A DNA stretch of 18,524 nt from positions 276,412 to 294,935 of the forward strand of contig NW_001865077.1 in assembly GCF_000002865.3 (NCBI RefSeq). The letters are read 5' to 3'. A program made the translations under genes and the position numbers. Below the pieces are notes generated by a model. The model was not told the DNA's origin, ran no database searches, and saw only the letters and a program-made list of their open reading frames with translations. Shown in pieces: positions 13,181 to 18,524 of this stretch. Within the stretch, counting starts at the first letter, position 1, and every line of letters begins with the position of its first letter. The DNA comes from Monosiga brevicollis MX1. Lineage: Eukaryota; Opisthokonta; Choanoflagellata; Craspedida; Salpingoecidae.

Positions 13181-13440
13181 CAGAGAGATGAGATTGCACA
13201 GAGGGGTAGACCAGTTGCGAACCTGATTCAGAGAATGGAAGCGCTGAAAGCGGGCAGCCAGAGAGGGAGTGTTGGCTAGTATAAAGTTAGAGAGAACGTG
13301 TCATCTTGGGTTATCTTTAACACACATGTTCAGAGCGAAAACAGAGATGCGTCGCAAATCTGTTACCAAATCCAGAGATGTTGATCTATCTCTTTGCCAC
13401 ATCAGAGATACACACGTGGAGATTCATTCGATGCAGAGAG
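13181..13440 (+). repeat. Spaced CAGAGA motif array B
   Basis: CAGAGA-like words begin at 13181, 13199 (CAGAGG), 13229, 13259, 13288 (TAGAGAG), 13331 (CAGAGC), 13342, 13373, 13403 and 13434. Six of nine intervals are 29-31 bp (30, 30, 29, 31, 30, 31). TATAAA lies at 13280-13285. Sequence between the words is unrelated within this array and to array A. A CT tract begins 45 bp after the last motif. Confidence 0.5.
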
Positions 13441-13476
13441 ATTCACACGTCAGATTTTATTATCGTTCCCTTTGTT

Positions 13477-13478
<2 letters not shown>

Positions 13479-13531
<53 letters not shown>
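13479..13531. repeat. CT microsatellite
   Basis: Pure CT tract of about 26 units on the plus strand, followed by A-tracts. It lies about 0.7 kb upstream of the MDH1B start and is complementary to the GA tracts further left. Confidence 0.97.
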
Positions 13532-13532
<1 letters not shown>

Positions 13533-14215
13533 AAAAAAGAGATAAAAAAAACGGAACGAAACGGCAGCGACCGTCTTGTCAAGCACTGCGGTCACTGCAG
13601 AGAGGTGATAGCGCTTCCAGTGCGGGTGTGACGTGGCTGTTCTGCTCGTTCAGTGACCTGCCCCGGGCGTCTGCGAGCGTGGCGCAAGCGGTACGTGCGG
13701 GTCAACTTGTTTTCCCCTGGGCGAGGGGAGGGGCCTCTGCCTGGTCCAAGCGAAGCACAGCGAGCGGCAGCGCGCCACTGCCTGCGTCTGCTCTTGTCTC
13801 TCTGGCTCCTTCTCTGTCTCGCTCTGCCCGTCGGTGCTGGCAGCCATTGGGCGGGCTAGGGCGGAGAGGAACGAGCGGGTGAAAGCAGACAGCGCGAGCA
13901 TCCTGTTGTGCAACGCGGGGCGCGACACCTGTCTTGGTCCCGCCTGCAGCCAAACGCCGTGTGCAAAGTTCACCCTGACGTTTCGTGTTGCGTGCTTGTC
14001 TTTGCCTCTCAACCTTGGCAAGTAGGTTCCGTCTTGATCTTGAGGCCGCAAAGCTCTAGCGCAACCTTGTTCCGGCTGCACTCGCAGCACTTGCCCAGAC
14101 CTCGTCGCGCATTGGTGCTGTGGCCGGGGTCCCCAAACCCGCTGCCTGGCAGCGCACATTCTTTTGCTTTTCATTCCTCCAAGTTTAAAGACATCTTTTC
14201 TACCCCCCCGCGGCC

Positions 14216-16626
14216 ATGGCACACTTTGTGATTGCCGGCCGCCGCGACTGCAGCTTTTACAACAAGGTCCCGAGCAACCACCCTCGTGCCTGCTTTGGCT
14301 GCCATCCCATCCCCGTTGTTTGACTGCACCTTTTGGCTGGCCTTGCACCTATGACCATGTGTTGTAGGCTGAGCTCTTGGCCGATCGCCTTTGCAAATCC
14401 TTTCCCAACTACCACGTTAGTGTCCCGCACCGCACCGTGGCTGCTGCCAGCCGCGTCGCATCATCATTCAGATGCACGCTCAAGCCCCTCATCCGCGCAC
14501 CCCCCCCTTTTTTTATATGATTCGGGACCAAATGCAGGCCCAGTTTCGCACCTTCTCCGATGAAGAGTGGCCTGAATGGCTTCAGAGCCTCTGTGCGAAG
14601 CATGGCTGGAAACATGCCTCCTCGCCCATCATCTGGCGCGAAGCTGCCGCCGTACGTTGCGCCAGCCCTTGTCCGTCGCCCAGCGCCTCTCCTTAAAAGC
14701 CTCATCAACCCTCGAATGCACGATAGGATAATCCCACACCGACTCTGATTGGTGGATTCACCGAGTTTGCTGCCCTTGTGAGTTCCTTTTCTTTTTTTCT
14801 CTCTTCCATTCGCTCGGCTTGGCATTTTTTTTTTTTTCCCACAAACGTTTCGTTGCCTGACCAACGCCTTCCCTGCCCCTCTTCGCGCCCCGCAGATGAG
14901 CAGGTGGTACGACGTCAGCCTGGGTGCTGATGACCAGCAGGCCAAAATCAATGCCCAGCATCACCCAGGCCAGACCGCCAAGGCTCTGTGCATGCAGTTC
15001 TCCAAGCCCACCCTCACGGTCTGCGTCACCGGTGCCGCGGGCTACACGGCCTATAACCTCGTTTATCTTATCGCTTCGGGAGAGGTTTTTGGGCACGATC
15101 AACCCGTCGCGCTTCGCCTGCTTGACATTCCCCTCCTTCAAGCCAAGATGGAAGGCGTCCAAATGGAGCTTCAGGACTGCGCCTTCCGGCTCCTCAAAGA
15201 CGTCAGCACCCATACCAGCCCCGATGCTGCATTTAAAAACGTTGACTATGCCATCCTTCTCTCCGCCATCCCCCGCAGCGAGGATGCGGACCCCATGCTC
15301 CGCTGCAACAACCGCCTTGATGTTCTGCGCGCCAATACCGTCATCTTCAAAGAACACGGCCTCGCCTTTGATCGCGTCGCTAAACCCACCACCAAGGTAA
15401 GCCAGTCGTAAGCCAGTCACCCATCCTCCCCAGCACGTAAGCCTTTTATGAGCTCACGCTTCCCCTGCTACTTTTTATCTGTTCCTCTTGTCCTATAGGT
15501 GGTCGTCGTGGCCAATCCCAGTGCCACCAACGCTCTCATTGTCAGTAGCTTTGCCAAAAGCGTCCCCAAGGAAAATTTCACTTCTTTGGCCTGGCTCGAC
15601 CAAAATCGCGCCGCTGCCCACGTACGCACTTGCTTCTACCCATGCTCTTCCGCCCACGCATCTGGCACCGAGCAAATGACCTGCTTGCTTTTTTTTTTTT
15701 TTTTTTACTCTCACTTCTCGATCCACCTCGCTTTTGCGTTCCCCTGTACTGCTTGAATTGATAGATTGCCGCCCGCTTGAATGAAGACAAGCTCGAGAGC
15801 ACCGTGCCGCTGCAACACACTGGTCGTGACATTCGCAACCTTATTGTGTGGGGAAATCACAGTGATACAATGTTTCCAGACACTCGCCAGGCCGTCATCG
15901 TGCAGCCCAAGCCCGAGCTGCCTCCCGTCAAACTGCGCGCCGTTCTTCGGGATGACGGTTTTCTTCTGAAGGATTTGGTGGATCATGTCCGCCAACGTGG
16001 CAAGGCCATTGTACGCAAGCGGCAAACAACCCCCGCCATGTCTGCTGCGCGCGCTGTCGCCGATCACGTGTGCGCCTTGCATGGTGGTACGCGCGAGGTA
16101 AGTTGTGTTCGACAACGCCATGCCAGGCAATCCACCTGTCCGGTGCCTGTCCCGCTCACCCCAAGAATCCTTTGCTCCACGCTTAGGGAGAAACTGTCAG
16201 CATGGGCGTCTATACCAATGGCAACCCCTACCAGGTGGCGGATGGCCTCTTCTTTTCTTTTCCAGTTAAAATCAAGGCTGGCGGCGAGTATGTCCTGCTG
16301 TCGAGTCTTCCTATCAATCCCGCTTTCCTGGTTGTCCGTTCCAGTCTTGCTTGCCTGCTAGTCTCTCTTCTTCTCACACTGTTGGGGATCATTGCTCTTT
16401 CTTTCTGGTTTCCTTTTGCAGATGGCACATTGTCAAGAATATTCAGCTGGATGAATCGCAGCGCGATCGAATCCAGGCCTCGGCTCGCGAGCTGGCTGCT
16501 GAACGCCATGCCGCCTTTATTCTCTGTGGCATTGCCCTTCCAGAGCCAGCATCGCCTGTGAAGGAGAGCACGGAGGCAGCCTCCATGGACACTGGCGCCA
16601 CTGCCGGCGCCACCCTCGAGCCGTGA
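14216..16626 (+). CDS. MDH1B: MDH1B-type malate dehydrogenase
   Basis: MDH1B has a thioredoxin-like N-terminal module fused to a cytosolic-type NAD-dependent malate dehydrogenase. Exons are 14216-14266, 14368-14415, 14538-14651, 14727-14777, 14896-15396, 15499-15621, 15765-16097, 16187-16287 and 16422-16626. All are in phase, giving 508 aa (human 518). Residues 1-88 carry MAHFVIAGRRDCSFYNK, EEWPEWLQSL and SSPIIWRE, collinear and equal in length to human MDH1B between landmarks. From about 126 the MDH fold shows VTGAAGY (132-138), the NAD-ribose Asp in LLDI (D165), substrate arginines R215 and R228, N261, the LDQNR dyad Asp (D289) with R292, and catalytic His in WGNHS (H328). Unlike the human protein as I recall it, no catalytic residue is missing. 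Plain MDH1 is ruled out by the N-terminal module. The start has G at -3 and +4. T13 and T18 runs lie in two introns. Confidence 0.93.
15689..15706 (+). repeat. T18 tract in MDH1B intron 6
   Basis: Long T run in the intron 15622-15764. A similar T13 run lies at 14825-14837 in intron 4. Both are in the sense orientation, as expected for polypyrimidine-rich introns in this genome. Confidence 0.9.
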
Positions 16627-17056
16627 GCTGACTCGGCCGCTTCATCCTGCACCACACAGAGGACGGGCCAACGCCTGCCCGTCATCCCGGCGGTGAGCAT
16701 GTGGGAAGGGCAATTGAATGTGTGGTGCATGTTTGCAATTGACTTTGTGGCCAGCCCCTTTGGACCAGCCTCGAATAGTCAAAAGCGGAGTTGCAATTCA
16801 TCTTGGGCGGGCACCAAAGGAACAAGAAGTAGGAGAGTGGAAGCCCATTTGTGCCACACCATTCGTCAAAGTACAAATGCATGTTCAAAAGCAAGGCAAA
16901 AAGGTGGTCATAGGAAGGGGCGCTCAGCGCCAAAAACATTGGGCCATCATGCTGGGTGATGGGAACCCAAGCTTGCAGAGCAAACATGGGTCAACGAACC
17001 AAAAAAAAAAAAAAAAAAAAACCAACGTGGCGGCAAGCTCGTCGGTCAGGAGAAGC
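16627..17056. other. Convergent 3' intergenic region, MDH1B/CCNC
   Basis: This stretch holds the 3' UTRs of both genes. It includes an A21 run (17001-17021), a short interrupted palindrome ggcgctcagcgcc (16919-16931), and the 8-mer gcaattga twice (about 16709 and 16735). A 186-aa plus-strand frame (16718-17278) and a minus-strand frame (16987-16682) cross it, but neither resembles a known family and the first is antisense to CCNC exons. No AATAAA is seen. Confidence 0.55.
17001..17021. repeat. A21 tract
   Basis: Uninterrupted run of 21 A on the plus strand, between the convergent 3' ends of MDH1B and CCNC. Confidence 0.97.
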
Positions 17057-18524
17057 CTAGGATCGTGTTTGCTTGACACGGCGTTCCAACGGCAAAGGCT
17101 CGGCGTGATCGAGGCGATTGCAAACTTGCCAACAAAGTTTAATGGCTTCATGCCCGGCTTCCACGTAGGTCTACCGGAAGCGTTTAGAGGAATCATGTGG
17201 AATCAGGTGGCTAGCGGTGTGCTGATGCGTCGACAAGAGCCAGTGTTGGGCTTGCACTTGCAACGTACCGTAGCATAGAAGCGGTAGTAGTTGAGCAGAG
17301 CTTGCATAATGTCGACCAACTGTCAAACGGCCAAGGAAAAGGGATTGAGGTGAAGTGAGAGAGACAGCAGATGGGAAGCGGATGGGGAGCGAGAAGGACC
17401 AGGGGGAAAAGGGAACGGAGGAGAGGAGACGGAAGGAAAAGAACAAGCCCAAGGTGGGGACAGCACGGTGCAAGAAAGGTTTGAGAAGGGCATGGTACCC
17501 ACCGCTTCGGCATCGACTTGCTGCTTGGCGAGCCAGGTCGTTATGTCAATGTTTTCAAAGGACGATGCCATATGAATGGCGGCTGCAGGTGGTGTTGGTG
17601 TAAGAAGGAGGCCAAAAGGCGACAGAGTAAAAGCAAAGCGCGAGTGAAGGAAGAGGAGGGCGAGGAGGTGATACCAAGAAAATGGCTCCCGTTGGGACGA
17701 TGAACAAGAAGGCCACCGGACTCACCCAGAGAAATTACAAAGGGAGGGGAATAGAGGGGAACGTTGGTGTGCATGGCGTCGTTGAGGATGCTCCAAGACA
17801 CCTCTGTGAGGCGCTCACGATCCTTATCCCTGCATATGGGAGCCAGGTACAGGTCAGAACTGGTAAGGGGGCCCAGTTGGGCGGGCGACTGGATGGTCAA
17901 GCGCACCGTTTGATACCAATGTCGGCTATCTGTTCCATCAGGTCGCGGTGGGGCAAGTAAACGACGATGCTGCAATCCTGGGGCGAGGGCGGCGGAGTAA
18001 TGGTGAGGGGTGGTTATGAAGAAGAGGCCGGGTACCGTGGCAGCTTCATGCCTCACCATGAGACGAAGCAAATAGGATTCTGCTTCGTGGATGTAGGAGA
18101 TGACGTGCTCCTCTGATGTAAAGGGCCACATGGTGGCATTTTCGGCGCCCGGTAGCGCTTGCAGGTTGACATTTAGGCGCTTCATACCTGGTGTCACAAG
18201 TGGCGAGCAGGCACGATGGGGTGTTAGGCCGGTGGGTGCAGGAAGGGGAAGGCACGGTTCGGGGCAGCAAGGACGCACAATTGCAAAAAATGGTGACGAG
18301 GCTTTGATGGTCCCGGGTGCCAGTTTTGAGAGACAGGTTTCCAGCCTCTTCCGTCTGCCGAAGAAAGGACAAGGGCGCAGTGAGCAGCCAGGTCAAGTAT
18401 TGGGAAAGGGTCAGGGATGGTGGTGTTGGTGTTGGTGTTGGTGATCGAGGCCCTTTCCGACCTTGTGGGCGACGTAAGCGCAGGTGGCTGCCATGATGCG
18501 GGGATCGAGGTCGAGCCAGCCATT
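17057..18524 (-). CDS. CCNC: Cyclin C (5' partial; 3' end uncertain)
   Basis: Cyclin C partners CDK8 in the Mediator kinase module and regulates RNA polymerase II transcription. Visible exons are 18524-18462, 18354-18279, 18187-18057, 17977-17907, 17829-17726, 17582-17503 and 17319-17269, 192 codons in consistent phase. About 65-75 N-terminal residues lie right of the window. Matches to the family are LDPRIMAATCAYVAHK (human DPVLMAPTCVFLASK), TEEAG, EAESYLLRLMDCSIVVYLPH (human CEFYLLELMDCCLIVYHPY), SWSILNDAMHTNVPLYSPPF (human [20 protein letters not shown]) and AIHMAS. The donor of the second visible exon (T|GTGCGT) is the best frame-compatible choice, but it leaves an insert between cyclin helices. 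The last join is ambiguous. I prefer acceptor CGGTAG at 17171 (98-nt intron, stop 17057); alternatives are CATCAG at 17222 (47 nt, stop 17171), GCTAG at 17211 (58 nt), or no splice, with stop near 17206. Confidence 0.88.

Larger units (their letters stand above)
12610..14215. other. Divergent intergenic region, ATP5PD/MDH1B
   Basis: This 1.6-kb region lies between two start codons and must hold both promoters. It contains GA tracts (12638-12680 and 13015-13079), a short GT run (13080-13090), a spaced CAGAGA array with TATAAA (13181-13440), a CT tract (13479-13531), then GC-rich sequence and a pyrimidine-rich leader ending cccccccgcggcc before the MDH1B ATG. A doubtful signal-peptide-like frame lies at the left. 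Plus and minus ORFs at 13650-14348 look compositional. Confidence 0.6.

Noticed and set aside
13181-13440. CRISPR-like array
   Set aside because: The shared word is only 6-8 bp, spacing varies, and the setting is a eukaryotic nuclear genome without cas genes.
13650-14348. 232-aa minus-strand ORF
   Set aside because: It is antisense to MDH1B exon 1 and its leader, is Gln/Arg/Gly-rich from GC-rich DNA, and shows no domain.
14216-16626. Ordinary cytosolic MDH1
   Set aside because: The 88-residue N-terminal module collinear with MDH1B precedes the MDH domain, so MDH1B fits better although the catalytic residues resemble MDH1.
16718-17278. 186-aa plus-strand ORF
   Set aside because: It runs through the A21 tract (poly-Lys) and then antisense to CCNC coding exons. 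No homologue is recognised.

Overview
This window is nuclear DNA from an intron-rich, gene-dense eukaryote. I infer a unicellular holozoan, most likely a choanoflagellate of the Monosiga type. The reasons are short introns (mostly 75-190 nt), moderately GC-rich exons, many simple-sequence tracts, and a gene set (TRPC4AP, MDH1B, TBCD, cyclin C) typical of animals and their relatives. The species is not proven. I see no bacterial operon, transposase, viral gene, CRISPR array, rRNA or tRNA.

Six protein genes can be reconstructed exon by exon. All joins keep the frame, except that one CCNC join and its 3' end are ambiguous. From left to right: a 5'-truncated TRPC4AP/TRUSS homologue (+, to 2528); prohibitin-1 (-, 3036-4155); tubulin-folding cofactor D (-, 5704-10835, 11 exons, 1303 aa); mitochondrial ATP synthase subunit d (-, 11697-12609, with an 11-nt first exon and a GC-AG intron); an MDH1B-type malate dehydrogenase (+, 14216-16626, 9 exons, 508 aa); and cyclin C of the Mediator kinase module (-, 17057-18524, truncated at the right edge).

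TRPC4AP/PHB and MDH1B/CCNC converge tail to tail, with about 0.4-0.5 kb between coding ends. PHB, TBCD and ATP5PD lie head to tail on the minus strand. ATP5PD and MDH1B diverge from a 1.6-kb intergenic region rich in GA/CT tracts. PHB and ATP5PD both act in the mitochondrial inner membrane. TBCD and MDH1B fit a cell with a microtubule cytoskeleton and cilium. The genes do not form one pathway, and there is no sign of co-transcription.

The most unusual non-coding signal is a short CAGAGA-type motif recurring about every 30 bp in two unrelated intergenic stretches (about 4958-5137 and 13181-13440). Each contains a TATAAA and lies next to a long CT tract. Other notable points are a catalytically intact MDH1B, a frame-proven GC-AG intron, frequent GTACGT/GTACGC splice donors, and stop-free introns whose length is a multiple of three.
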